Assembly: GCA_934454035.1 (NCBI GenBank)
Contig: CAKSFY010000025.1
Location: 1 to 23,333 of the forward strand
Direction of reading: 5' to 3'
DNA from: an uncultured Clostridia bacterium
GTDB taxonomy: Bacteria; Bacillota; Clostridia; UBA1381
DNA length: 23,333 nucleotides
Part shown: positions 1-7,853 of the stretch, piece by piece
Layout of the letters: every line of letters starts with the position of its first letter
Position numbering within the stretch: the stretch's first letter is position 1
Position numbers and translations under genes: made by a program
The notes under the pieces: model-generated
What the model saw: only the letters and a program-made list of their open reading frames with translations
What the model was told of the DNA's origin: nothing
Database searches by the model: none

Positions 1-76
1 TGGCAGGGGTACAAGGACTCGAACCTTGGGCACTTGGTTTTGGAGACCAATGCTCTACCAACTGAGCTACACCCCT
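1..76 (-). tRNA. tRNA-Trp (anticodon CCA)
   Basis: Read on the minus strand, the segment folds as a complete cloverleaf. The 7-bp acceptor stem pairs AGGGGTG with TACCCCT (one G-U), followed by discriminator G and an encoded CCA end at positions 3-1. The anticodon stem TTGGT/ACCAA closes loop CTCCAAA, so the anticodon is CCA (plus-strand 41-43) and the amino acid is tryptophan. The T arm contains GGTTCGAGTCC. The 3' end lies exactly at the window edge but is complete. It has its own promoter upstream at 94-123, so it need not depend on the uxa operon on the same strand. Confidence 0.97.
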
Positions 77-93
77 ATTTAAATCACCTCTCT

Positions 94-123
94 ATTCTAA
101 CACATTTCTACATAATTTGTCAA
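94..123 (-). promoter_or_regulatory. Sigma-A-type promoter of tRNA-Trp
   Basis: On the minus strand a perfect -35 TTGACA (118-123) and a -10 TAGAAT (94-99) are separated by 18 bp. Transcription would start about 10 bases before the tRNA 5' end at 76. Strong -35 matches of this kind are usual for stable RNA genes. The surrounding 77-244 gap is very AT-rich and holds no gene I can support. Confidence 0.7.
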
Positions 124-176
124 TAGTTTTTTCAAAAAAAATTCATTTTTTTATAAATTTATTCTAATATTTGTTA

Positions 177-193
177 ATTCGTCATTTACGAAT
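177..193 (-). terminator. Weak hairpin downstream of the uxa operon
   Basis: ATTCGT and ACGAAT form a perfect 6-bp inverted repeat with a 5-nt loop, 51 bases past the uxaA stop codon on the minus strand. It is followed by AT-rich sequence without a clean U-run, and a further A-tract/T-tract pairing occurs at about 131-152. It could be a weak terminator for the GH4-uxaB-uxaA transcript. It could equally be a chance AT-rich palindrome. Confidence 0.3.
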
Positions 194-244
194 ATTACAT
201 CTATGTCCACGGCTCTGTTTTGCTGCATATTAACCTGTTGTTTT

Positions 245-1624
245 TTACATAGTTACACCGTCTTTAAATATTGCAATTTCGGCATAGCCGTTTTTCTCAT
301 TTGCACATTTCTCTCCCGACGCGACCGACAGCACATATCCGGTAAGTTCATCGCACAATTTATCTATTGTCACCCCGTCCGTCAGTCTTGCAGCATCGAA
401 ATCAATCCAGTCAGGCTTTTTCTCCGCCAAAGCATGATTTGTCGAAATTTTAATTGTCGGTACCGGTGCCCCAAAAGGAGTCCCTCTGCCTGTAGTAAAC
501 AAAATCATATGAGCGCCTGCCGCAGTAAGATTGGTAACCGAAACCGCGTCATTTCCCGGTCCGTTTAAAAGCGATAACCCTCCTTTAACTGCCTTATCGC
601 CGTAATCAAGCACTGCCGTTATTTTACTCTTTCCGCCTTTTTGCACGCAGCCGAGGGACTTTTCCTCAAGTGTTGTGATTCCCCCTTTTTTATTGCCCGG
701 TGACGGATTTTCATATATGACCTGATTATGATTTTGAAAATAGACTTTATAATTATTTATAAGCGCGACGGTTTTATCAAACAGTTCCTTTGTCGGGCAG
801 CGTTTCATAAGCAAATGCTCCGCTCCGAACATTTCGGGAACCTCGGTCAAAATGCAGCCGCCGCCCAGCGAGATTAATTTATCAGAAAAGCTGCCGACAA
901 GCGGATTAGCGGTAATTCCGCTTAATCCGTCGCTTCCGCCGCATTTCAGTCCGACGCGCAGCCTTGAAACAGAAATCGGTTTTTTCTCAAAACTGTCCGC
1001 ATAGTTTTGCAGCTCATTAATCAGTTTTACTCCCTCGGATATTTCATCCCTGACATCCTGCACATTCAAAAATTTTACCCGATTTTGATTATATTCTCCC
1101 AAAACCTTTTTAAATTCATTTATGTTATTAGTCTCGCATCCCAATCCGAGTACCAGCACACCGCCTGCATTGGGATGCTCGGCAAGTCCTTTTAAAACAA
1201 GCCGTGTTATTTTTTCATCTTCTCCCGTTTGCGAGCATCCGTACGGGTGCGAAAAATGCTTTGCTCCAGTTAAAGCTGACAGTCTTTCGGCTGTTTTGTT
1301 CACGCAGCCGACAGTATTTACTATCCATATTTCATTTCGGATGCCGACATCTCCGTTTTCCCTTTCATATCCCATAAAGGTTATGTCTGATTTTTCCCGC
1401 GGCAATTCTTCAAAATCCGGCTCATAGATATAACTGATTATTCCGGATAGGTTTGTTATCATATTGTGAGTGTGGACATGCTCGCCGCACTTAATATCGC
1501 ATATCGCCCTGCCTATCGGATTGCCGTACTTTATTATATTTTCGCCGCATTTTATATCACGGCGTGCATACTTATGCCCGTCCGAAAGATTTACTTCTAC
1601 ATTATCAAGTTTATTTATCAGCAT
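245..1624 (-). CDS. uxaA: Altronate dehydratase
   Basis: Predicted to dehydrate D-altronate to 2-keto-3-deoxy-D-gluconate, the third step of the galacturonate isomerase pathway, in the cytoplasm. Residues 1 to about 60 form the N-terminal SAF-like domain, ending in the family signature HVHTHN (49-54). The rest is the UxaA catalytic region. It carries HPYGCSQTGED, GCETNN, KCGGSDGLSG, a TEVPE segment, and the metal-site style stretch NPSPGNKKGG. It is 459 aa, a little shorter than the roughly 495 aa of the E. coli enzyme, but both domains are present. The start at 1624 is preceded by a strong GGAGG, and the gene overlaps the end of uxaB by 14 bp, indicating translational coupling. It is the last gene of the operon. 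A related sugar-acid dehydratase is possible, but the uxaB partner favours altronate. Confidence 0.93.
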   Translation of the reverse strand: MLINKLDNVEVNLSDGHKYARRDIKCGENIIKYGNPIGRAICDIKCGEHVHTHNMITNLSGIISYIYEPDFEELPREKSDITFMGYERENGDVGIRNEIWIVNTVGCVNKTAERLSALTGAKHFSHPYGCSQTGEDEKITRLVLKGLAEHPNAGGVLVLGLGCETNNINEFKKVLGEYNQNRVKFLNVQDVRDEISEGVKLINELQNYADSFEKKPISVSRLRVGLKCGGSDGLSGITANPLVGSFSDKLISLGGGCILTEVPEMFGAEHLLMKRCPTKELFDKTVALINNYKVYFQNHNQVIYENPSPGNKKGGITTLEEKSLGCVQKGGKSKITAVLDYGDKAVKGGLSLLNGPGNDAVSVTNLTAAGAHMILFTTGRGTPFGAPVPTIKISTNHALAEKKPDWIDFDAARLTDGVTIDKLCDELTGYVLSVASGEKCANEKNGYAEIAIFKDGVTM

Positions 1625-2909
1625 TTTTTATTTCCTCCGAAAGAAATGACAAATCTTCTCCCCACAGTTTTTTCTCGGAAAGAATAGTTTCTATATCCGA
1701 ATTTTTTATAAAGCTTATAATATCCTTATCATCATTTGGTGTGCCGTGCTTATAAAATTCTATCAGCTTGGCAAAAGAAAAAATCAGATGCTTCGGCGGT
1801 ATACCTTTTATTCTTATATATTCCAGTATCGACGGCAATACACGTACTCTGAATTTGCTGACCGAATTAAGTGCAATTGAAGAGCACATATGCTTTATAT
1901 ACGGATTTGAGAACCGTTCAAAAACATCTTCGGCATATGATTTCAATTCCTGCTCCGGCAGGTCAAGGGTCGGAATTATTTCATCATATACGCACGTCCT
2001 GACAAACTTATTAAGCACTTCGTTTTTCATACATTCTCCGACGGTCTCAACCCCGGACAGTAACGCATAAGGAATCATAGCGGTGTGTGCGCCGTTTAAT
2101 ATCCTAACCTTGCGCGTTCTGTAACGCTTGAGATTATCCGTAAGAATTATATTAAGTCCTGCCGCCTCATACGGAAATTCTTCTTTTACGGTTTCCCTTT
2201 TATCGCTTTCAATCACCCACAAATAAAACAGTTCACTTGTATCAAGCATTTTATCCTCATAACCCAAATCTATTTTTTCATCTTTTGGGTATCCGGTCAC
2301 AATTCTGTCCACAAGTGTATTGCAGAATATATTTTCCTCACAAATCCATTTTATAAATTCATTGCCGAAACCCCAATTTCCGGCATATTCAATAATATAT
2401 TTTTTCAGAGTTTCTCCGTTCTTTTCGATAAGCTCACACGGCATAAATATAAACCCGGGCAGCCCCATATCAAACCGTTTTTTTAAAAGCAAAGCAACCT
2501 TTGCCGGAAAAGTCACATCGGGAGCATTTTCCGGCGTGTCACTGTCATCATACTCTATTCCCGATTCGGTTGTGTTGGAAATTACGAATCTGAAATCGGG
2601 ATTTTCGGCAAGCTTCAAATATTCGCCGAAATCCCTATACGGCTGCACACATCTTGAAATACAATCGATTTTCTTTTTTTCAACTGCCGGCACCCCGTCT
2701 TTAATTCCTCTCATTACAAGAGTATAGCTGCAGTTTTGCATGCTCAGCATATCGCACATGCCTTCTTTTATGGGCTGAACCACGACCACACCTGCGTCAA
2801 AGTCTGTCTTTTCATCCATAATCTGTACTGTCCAGTCCGCAAAAGCTCTCAAGAATCCCCCTTCGCCGAACTGTATTATTTTTTCACATCTTTTCGGCTT
2901 GTCAAACAT
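1611..2909 (-). CDS. uxaB: Tagaturonate reductase (altronate oxidoreductase)
   Basis: Predicted NAD-dependent reductase converting D-tagaturonate to D-altronate, from the polyol (mannitol) dehydrogenase family. The N-terminus has a nucleotide-binding start IIQFGEGGFLRAF (11-23). Family signatures follow: SNTTESGI (111-118), PCELIE (157-162), FCNTLVDRIV (195-204), and the catalytic-region KVRILNGAHT (267-276) with Lys and the N-x-x-H pair. The reading frame opens at a TTG (2915). I place the start at the ATG at 2909 because GAGG lies 8 nt upstream of it, giving 432 aa. The gene sits 18 bp after the GH4 stop and overlaps uxaA. Mannonate oxidoreductase (UxuB) is the main alternative; pairing with UxaA and a galacturonidase argues for UxaB. 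Confidence 0.9.
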   Translation of the reverse strand: MFDKPKRCEKIIQFGEGGFLRAFADWTVQIMDEKTDFDAGVVVVQPIKEGMCDMLSMQNCSYTLVMRGIKDGVPAVEKKKIDCISRCVQPYRDFGEYLKLAENPDFRFVISNTTESGIEYDDSDTPENAPDVTFPAKVALLLKKRFDMGLPGFIFMPCELIEKNGETLKKYIIEYAGNWGFGNEFIKWICEENIFCNTLVDRIVTGYPKDEKIDLGYEDKMLDTSELFYLWVIESDKRETVKEEFPYEAAGLNIILTDNLKRYRTRKVRILNGAHTAMIPYALLSGVETVGECMKNEVLNKFVRTCVYDEIIPTLDLPEQELKSYAEDVFERFSNPYIKHMCSSIALNSVSKFRVRVLPSILEYIRIKGIPPKHLIFSFAKLIEFYKHGTPNDDKDIISFIKNSDIETILSEKKLWGEDLSFLSEEIKNADK

Positions 2910-2927
2910 CCGCAAAACCTCTTTTCA

Positions 2928-4325
2928 TTAAAACTTGTACATGCTCAGATATTTTTTCGTATTATCGCACATTTCGTAAAACATTTTTTGCGCATCACTT
3001 TGACCGCATGTTACCAGCGGATCGTTTATAAATGCCGACAAAATTTTATCTGTATCCCTTTCGGCAATTGCGTCGGACAACTCTTCCTGCTCTGCGCATA
3101 TTCTTGCGACAAGTGCATAAATTTCCTTAGGCACTTCGCCGGCAAAAACAGGGGTAACCTCATTTGAGCAAAACAGCGCATTGGTTTCCACCACTGCACC
3201 GAGCGGCAGATTCGGGATCTGACCTCTGTTCGGAACATTTACATTTGTTACCAGTTCACAAAGTCCCAAAAGCGCCCTCATTTGGTTTACGCCCTCCTCG
3301 CCGGTATTGTTTATAACAGGTTTTTCCTCACCGCTTACAAGTCTTGCGCTTTTTTCAAGCCGCTTTTTTAAATCTTCTTTGCGCCATTTAACCGTAGTCA
3401 GTCCAAAGTGCATTTCTCTGACCCGCTCGGGATTTTCAAGATACCATTTGCCTTCGCAAAATTCCGCAAGATGGCGGTCGCCCGCCGCCGCAATATACCC
3501 GAATCGTCTAAACAAATCCATTTTAACCTTTTCGGCACTTGCAAAGCTGTTGTTCATCCAATTCTGATCCGTTGCCTTTCCGCCGTATGTATATCCGTCC
3601 TTATGGCTTTCACAGAATTTTTTATATATCGGGAACAAATCAATATTTTTATACTTAGCCTTTGTCAGCCATGTAAAGTGATTAACCGCCACCGGATTCA
3701 CCTTTATATCTTCTCGCTTAACGTCCTTTTCGCCGAGAGTTTCCTCAACAACCTTTGCCAAAAAACTTTGTGTACCGAACACTTCGTGGCAGCAGCCGAA
3801 TGCCTTAATTTTAGGAAATACTCTGTAAAGTGTCTTTACGCAAAGAGTCATCGGATTGGTATAGCTTATAACCCACGCGTCCGGACAGTTTTTTTTGATT
3901 GCCTCCGCAATTTTCTCATACATCGGAACAGTACGCATTGCACGGATAATTCCGCCCGGACCGGTTGTGTCACCCACAGATTGATAAATCCCATACTTCT
4001 CGGGAGTATGTACATCAGATTCCATTTCGTCAAAAGTTCCCGGAAGTATTGAAATAACAACAAAGTCCGCCCCCGAAAGTGTCTCGTCTATTGTCTCTGA
4101 CGCCTTATAGTTCCACTTTGATTTTGCTCCGTCGGCAAAGTTCATTTTGTTTCCGATTATCTCATTATGCAATGCCGCGTCAAAGTCTATGTCGTAAAGA
4201 TATACGTCTCCGCTCATATCCTCATTTGCAGCCAGGTCACTCATAAGTCCCCATGCCCAGCCGCGCGAACCGCCGCCGATATACGCTATTTTTACATTTT
4301 CCGCTCCGTTATTACCGTAATTCAT
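2928..4325 (-). CDS. GH4 alpha-galacturonidase (LplD-like, CHEV type)
   Basis: Family GH4 enzymes hydrolyse glycosides by an NAD+- and Mn2+-dependent oxidation-elimination route. This protein has the N-terminal Rossmann motif KIAYIGGGSRGW (12-23), the SYTNP segment (154-158), the metal and active-site loop CCHEVFG (178-184), VNHFTW (214-219) and a downstream GDRHLAEF segment. The CHEV tetrapeptide at 179-182 is the signature reported for alpha-galacturonidases in GH4, unlike the motifs of alpha-glucosidases or alpha-galactosidases. It is 465 aa, full length, with no signal peptide, so it is cytoplasmic and would act on imported small galacturonides. The ATG at 4325 has an excellent AGGAGG. 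It is the first gene of the operon with uxaB and uxaA, which would use the galacturonate it releases. Confidence 0.9.
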   Translation of the reverse strand: MNYGNNGAENVKIAYIGGGSRGWAWGLMSDLAANEDMSGDVYLYDIDFDAALHNEIIGNKMNFADGAKSKWNYKASETIDETLSGADFVVISILPGTFDEMESDVHTPEKYGIYQSVGDTTGPGGIIRAMRTVPMYEKIAEAIKKNCPDAWVISYTNPMTLCVKTLYRVFPKIKAFGCCHEVFGTQSFLAKVVEETLGEKDVKREDIKVNPVAVNHFTWLTKAKYKNIDLFPIYKKFCESHKDGYTYGGKATDQNWMNNSFASAEKVKMDLFRRFGYIAAAGDRHLAEFCEGKWYLENPERVREMHFGLTTVKWRKEDLKKRLEKSARLVSGEEKPVINNTGEEGVNQMRALLGLCELVTNVNVPNRGQIPNLPLGAVVETNALFCSNEVTPVFAGEVPKEIYALVARICAEQEELSDAIAERDTDKILSAFINDPLVTCGQSDAQKMFYEMCDNTKKYLSMYKF

Positions 4326-4337
4326 TTTAAAAACCTC

Positions 4338-4432
4338 CTGTTTTTTCTTTAATTATATATCAATATTTCCATATTTTCCTCTGTTTTATTGCTATATTTT
4401 ATTAAAAACAAGAAGTTTTTGTCCTGTTTTAT
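4338..4432. repeat. Three direct repeats at exact 43-bp spacing between GH4 and araC
   Basis: CTGTTTTAT occurs exactly at 4381-4389 and 4424-4432, and CTGTTTTTT occurs at 4338-4346, so the three start 43 bp apart, about four helical turns. The third copy overlaps the Shine-Dalgarno of the GH4 gene, so part of its match may be due to that function. The other two flank the GH4 promoter and lie next to the araC -35. This arrangement suits binding half-sites of the adjacent AraC regulator, but binding is inferred. Confidence 0.45.
4352..4357 (-). promoter_or_regulatory. Candidate -10 of the GH4-uxaB-uxaA operon
   Basis: A perfect TATAAT on the minus strand lies 27 bp upstream of the GH4 ATG, with AGGAGG at 4334-4339 between. 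No recognisable -35 hexamer lies 16-18 bp upstream. A good -10 with a poor -35 is typical of promoters that need an activator, consistent with the divergent AraC gene. Confidence 0.5.
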
Positions 4433-4433
4433 C

Positions 4434-4462
4434 TTGATTTATACAGACAATTATGTTAAAAT
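4434..4462 (+). promoter_or_regulatory. Promoter of the AraC-family regulator
   Basis: TTGATT (4434-4439) and TAAAAT (4457-4462) are separated by exactly 17 bp. They are followed by a ribosome site GGAGA (4486-4490), 6 nt before the ATG at 4497. The -35 is immediately next to the 4424-4432 repeat copy, so autoregulation is plausible. Confidence 0.6.
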
Positions 4463-4496
4463 AGAATGAGAAAAAATTCAGGTACGGAGAAAAGAT

Positions 4497-5303
4497 ATGA
4501 AACAAAATGAAAATATTTATATATCTCACAATACTGTAACAAACCGAAGAATGTTTACCGGAATTCATTTTCATGATGATTATGAAATATATTTTTTGCT
4601 TGACGGAAACACCAATTATTTTATCGGCGATGAAATATTCCATATTCACCCGGGCAGCTTTGTATTTATTCCCCGGGGAATCCTTCACAAAACAGACAGT
4701 GAAAACTGTCTGACCAACGAAAGGTTCTTGATTAATGCGGATATATCGGTTTTTGACAACGACATACAAAATATTATACTCGAACTGTCCCGTGAGCGTG
4801 TTGTATACATAGCCAAAAGCGATATGAATTTATTCAAGGATATAATATATAAAACGGAAACGGAATATAATTCGCACAATGAGTTCCGCTATGCGCTTCT
4901 GCGCAGCTATATCAGCGAGTTGTTTGTGATGATTTACAGAAAAAAACATCCGTATAAGCCAAAGCTCTCGGAAGCGGAGGAAATAATTCAAAATGTTTCT
5001 GAATATATAAGCTCCAATTTTGACAAAAATCTTACCCTGGCTGCACTTTCAAAAAAATTTGCAGTAAGCGCATGTTATCTTTCAAGAAAATTCAAAGCAG
5101 TTTCGGGAATAGGTCTTAACGAATACATTACCTACGTAAGAATAACCAATGCGGAAAAAATACTGAAAAATGAAGCCGTATCGATTACCGATACGGCTCT
5201 GCGCTGCGGATTTAACGACAGCAACTACTTTTCCGGCGTATTTAAGAAAATAAAAGGTATTACTCCGCTTAAATACGCTCAAGACTACCGAAAATCTATG
5301 TAA
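4497..5303 (+). CDS. AraC-family transcriptional regulator
   Basis: A 268-aa regulator with an N-terminal cupin-type sensor domain and a C-terminal double helix-turn-helix domain. The sensor includes HFHDDYEIYFLLDG and the segment HPGSFVFIPRGILHKTD. The DNA-binding domain covers about 170-268. Its first helix-turn-helix includes LTLAALSKKFAVSACYLSRKFK. The second includes SITDTALRCGFNDSNYFSGV, followed by the characteristic FKKIKGITPLKYAQDYR end. It is divergent from the GH4-uxaB-uxaA operon, so the natural inference is activation of that operon in response to a galacturonate-related ligand. The ligand itself cannot be read from the sequence. Its 3' end overlaps the convergent metallopeptidase gene by 8 bp. 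Confidence 0.92.
   Translation: MKQNENIYISHNTVTNRRMFTGIHFHDDYEIYFLLDGNTNYFIGDEIFHIHPGSFVFIPRGILHKTDSENCLTNERFLINADISVFDNDIQNIILELSRERVVYIAKSDMNLFKDIIYKTETEYNSHNEFRYALLRSYISELFVMIYRKKHPYKPKLSEAEEIIQNVSEYISSNFDKNLTLAALSKKFAVSACYLSRKFKAVSGIGLNEYITYVRITNAEKILKNEAVSITDTALRCGFNDSNYFSGVFKKIKGITPLKYAQDYRKSM
5166..5198 (-). terminator. Intrinsic terminator of the minus operon, embedded in araC
   Basis: A perfect 10-bp inverted repeat, AGCCGTATCG / CGATACGGCT, with a 5-nt loop lies 98 bp past the stop of the YgjP-like gene on the minus strand. It is followed on that strand by TTCATTTTTC. This is the form of a Rho-independent terminator. It lies antisense to the second helix-turn-helix of the AraC gene. 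The palindrome also satisfies the AraC coding constraint (A-V-S-I-T-D-T-A), so chance cannot be fully excluded. Confidence 0.6.
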
Positions 5304-5847
5304 TATCCCTTAGCTTTTTGCGGCAGTTTTTCCATTCCGGGCATGTTTTTGCCAGCTCTTCGTAAAATCTATGTGAATGGTTAGCTTCCAAAAAATGCGT
5401 AAATTCATGCAAAACCACATATCTTACACACTCCGGCGGAGCATACATAAGCCTTGTGTTAAAGGTAAGTATTCCTTTTCCGGGAATGCAGCTTCCCCAT
5501 CTTGATATCATGCTGCGGAATTTAATTTCGGGGTATTTTACACCTCTTCGTTCAAAGTAAGGATAAACATTTTCGCTTATCTCTAAAATCGTTTTTATCA
5601 ATTCCTCTTCCGAAAAATACTCTTGCCGGGAATTTTTGCTTTTTCCTCGTGCATTAAAAATAAATCCGGCTTTTGACGCAACAAATTCATCTATGACCTT
5701 CACCGGCACTCTGCTGCCTGCCGAAACCCTGACAGCTCCGTCCCGGCATATACGAAGATTTATATTTTTAACCCTTTTAACTTCAAGCTCATAATCAATT
5801 GTTCCGAAGTCACCCGAAACGGTTCTCCGCATTATTTTATGCTGCAT
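5296..5847 (-). CDS. YgjP-like zinc metallopeptidase (M48-related, DUF45)
   Basis: A 183-aa protein of the YgjP/DUF45 family of putative zinc peptidases. The zinc motif is HEFTH (147-151) with a third ligand candidate in NHSHRFY (H157). The family features SRWGSC (115-120), LTFN (127-130) and the CPEW..CRKKL tail are all present. Length is normal to slightly short for the family, and there is no signal peptide or membrane segment. The ATG at 5847 has GAGG about 10 nt upstream and overlaps the SGNH gene end by 16 bp. An ATG at 5832 (TAATG with the upstream stop) is the alternative but lacks a ribosome site. Substrates are not established for the family. It is the last gene of the operon. Confidence 0.87.
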   Translation of the reverse strand: MQHKIMRRTVSGDFGTIDYELEVKRVKNINLRICRDGAVRVSAGSRVPVKVIDEFVASKAGFIFNARGKSKNSRQEYFSEEELIKTILEISENVYPYFERRGVKYPEIKFRSMISRWGSCIPGKGILTFNTRLMYAPPECVRYVVLHEFTHFLEANHSHRFYEELAKTCPEWKNCRKKLRDIT

Positions 5848-6884
5848 TTTTTAATTTCCTCAGCCAGCAAATTTGCCATGCACATAAATCCCAAATCATT
5901 CGGGTGAATACCGTCAACCGTTCCCGAATCTCCTCCGTAAAGAGGAAACATTTTCTGTCCGTCAACGAAATAAATATGCTTATCTCCGTTTTGAACGGCA
6001 TAATCATATGTAGCTTTTATTACCGCTTTTCTTTCCTCAATATCTTCAAGTACAGTACAAAGAGGCGATGACATAAGAATTATATCAAGTTCCGGATTTT
6101 TCTCCCTTATTATTTTATAAAACGGAAGATGTGTTTTCTGCAAATATTTATAATTATACGCATTGTGGTCATAATCCATAACAAAGCATGACATATCCAA
6201 ATCGGCAATATATCTTGCAATCGGTTCTTCACCCAATGCACTGCCTGAAAAGCCGAGATTTATATAATCGTAGTCAAATCTCCTTGATATAATTGCCTGG
6301 TAAGATGTACCCGGTCTTGAAGCACATCCTCCCTGAGTAATTGACGAGCCGTAGTAAACTATCGGCTTTTTGTTTTTGTATTTATCGCCGCTTTCAATAA
6401 CCGCATCGTTTGCAAGTCCTATATAAAGCTCCGAAACATCATTGTAAAGCGGAAAATCAATAGTTATGTCTCTCATCTTCCGTGTTCTGAAATATTGAAT
6501 GGATTCATAACCGTCATTTGCATCAACCGGCGGAATAAAAGTATTCTCATACACATATCCGTTTTCTGTTTTGGAATATGTATCAAATCCCGAAACACCG
6601 GTCACGGGCATATGCGGAAAATGCATCATTGAAGGCCACTTGACCGAAATTGCAATATACGGCGAATCGGTTTTAAAGCGTACTCTTCCGCCGGCGGTAT
6701 TCGTCGAAAGAAGCTTTACTCCGTCGTTTACCTTTTCGGCTACATTCATCGGAAGTCTTACAAAATCATTGCCGCAAAAGCCGTACAGCTCAAAAGGCTT
6801 TTCTTTTACCGAAAGAAATTTTAAATTCTTCTCTTCGATGCTAGTTTCTACCTTTAAATTTTTATCGATTTCTTCTATTTTCAT
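5832..6884 (-). CDS. SGNH/GDSL-family hydrolase (probable carbohydrate esterase)
   Basis: A two-domain protein of 350 aa. An N-terminal beta-rich domain of about 165 residues precedes an SGNH hydrolase domain. Block I is YYGSSITQGG with nucleophile Ser181. Block II is GFSGSA (Gly214), block III is DYDHN (Asn241), and block V is DGIHPND with the Asp-x-x-His pair near the end. No signal peptide is visible, so it is likely cytoplasmic. I start it at the ATG at 6884, one base after the glycosyltransferase stop and with GGA 6 nt upstream, rather than at the in-frame TTG at 6908. Deacetylation of a sugar is the likely activity by family and neighbours, but the substrate is unknown. Confidence 0.85.
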   Translation of the reverse strand: MKIEEIDKNLKVETSIEEKNLKFLSVKEKPFELYGFCGNDFVRLPMNVAEKVNDGVKLLSTNTAGGRVRFKTDSPYIAISVKWPSMMHFPHMPVTGVSGFDTYSKTENGYVYENTFIPPVDANDGYESIQYFRTRKMRDITIDFPLYNDVSELYIGLANDAVIESGDKYKNKKPIVYYGSSITQGGCASRPGTSYQAIISRRFDYDYINLGFSGSALGEEPIARYIADLDMSCFVMDYDHNAYNYKYLQKTHLPFYKIIREKNPELDIILMSSPLCTVLEDIEERKAVIKATYDYAVQNGDKHIYFVDGQKMFPLYGGDSGTVDGIHPNDLGFMCMANLLAEEIKKCSIK

Positions 6885-6885
6885 A

Positions 6886-7839
6886 TTAATTCCACGTCCT
6901 TTCTTCAATAATAAATCTCGGTCTTTGCTTTGTTTCCAGATAAATTTTGCCGATGTATTCGCCTATTATTCCAAGACTTATAAGCTGAACGCCCGAAACA
7001 AAGCATATTATACATGTCATACTTGCCCAGCCGGAAACAGTCTTTCCTATAAGAGCGCGGACAATTGCCCAAAATACTCCTATAAAGCTCACCGCCGCAA
7101 TTACCGCTCCGAACGCAGTTATAATACGTATGGGTTTTACCGACAGACTCGTAATTCCGTTTAAAGCAAGCGAAACCATTTTCGGCAGCGGATAGTGTGT
7201 TTTTCCTGCTTTTCTTTCCGCTCTTTCATATTCCACCGCTGAACTTTTAAATCCTATAAGCGGAATCATACCTCTTAAGAAAAGATTAACCTCTTTAAAG
7301 CCCTCAAGCTCTTTAATGACTCTTTTACTCAAAAGCCTGTAATCTGCATGATTGAATACAACCTCTGCGCCGAAGCTTCTCATAAGCTTGTAAAAAAATT
7401 CGGCTGAACCTCTCTTAAATGCGGTGTCGCTCTTTCTGTCCGAACGGACACCGTAAACAATTTCACATCCGTTTTTATATTCCGCAATCATTTTATCGAC
7501 TGCATTTATATCGTCCTGACCGTCACAGTCTATTGAAATCGTTATGTCCGCGTTGTCGCAGGCTTCAAAAAGTCCTGCCAAAAGTGCATTCTGGTGCCCT
7601 CTGTTGCGGCTTAGTGAAATCCCTGCAAATCCGCTGTCTTTTTCGGACAAAGCTTTTATAGTTTCCCATGTTTTGTCGGTTGAACCGTCATTGACAAATA
7701 GAATTTTGCTTTTTTCGCTTATTTCTTTACTGTTTTTCAGCGAGTTGAGCTTATCCAGGAAAATCGGTGCCGTAACAGGCAGAACCTCCTGCTCGTTGCA
7801 GCATGGAATGACAAGCCATAGCACAGGCAATTCTTTCAT
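6886..7839 (-). CDS. Membrane-anchored GT2 glycosyltransferase (DPM1/GtrB type)
   Basis: A family 2 glycosyltransferase with a cytoplasmic GT-A domain and two C-terminal membrane spans. Visible motifs are LVIPCCNEQEVLP (9-21), ILFVNDGSTDKTW (46-58), SLSRNRGHQNALLAGL (75-90) and the metal-binding DCDGQDD (104-110). The acceptor-side segment DYRLLSKRVI follows. Two hydrophobic stretches, about 230-260 and 270-295, precede a basic tail. This architecture matches polyprenyl-phosphate sugar transferases such as GtrB, which load a sugar onto a lipid carrier for wall or surface glycan decoration. The reading frame extends to 7875. The ATG at 7839 has GAGGA 7 nt upstream and avoids overlap with the GNAT gene, so I use it (317 aa). 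The sugar donor is not known. Confidence 0.88.
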   Translation of the reverse strand: MKELPVLWLVIPCCNEQEVLPVTAPIFLDKLNSLKNSKEISEKSKILFVNDGSTDKTWETIKALSEKDSGFAGISLSRNRGHQNALLAGLFEACDNADITISIDCDGQDDINAVDKMIAEYKNGCEIVYGVRSDRKSDTAFKRGSAEFFYKLMRSFGAEVVFNHADYRLLSKRVIKELEGFKEVNLFLRGMIPLIGFKSSAVEYERAERKAGKTHYPLPKMVSLALNGITSLSVKPIRIITAFGAVIAAVSFIGVFWAIVRALIGKTVSGWASMTCIICFVSGVQLISLGIIGEYIGKIYLETKQRPRFIIEERTWN

Positions 7840-7853
7840 AAATAATTCCTCTT

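Noticed and set aside
1..244. tRNA-Trp as attachment site of an integrated element
   Set aside because: No integrase, direct repeat of the tRNA 3' end, or other mobile genes are visible, and the 3' side of the tRNA lies outside the window.
3408..4052. 214-aa open frame on the plus strand opposite the GH4 gene
   Set aside because: It is antisense to a full-length, motif-complete GH4 gene, has no ribosome site, and its translation is low in recognisable structure.
6571..7164. 197-aa plus-strand open frame across the SGNH/GT2 junction
   Set aside because: It spans two genuine minus genes and their junction, and is explained as a shadow.
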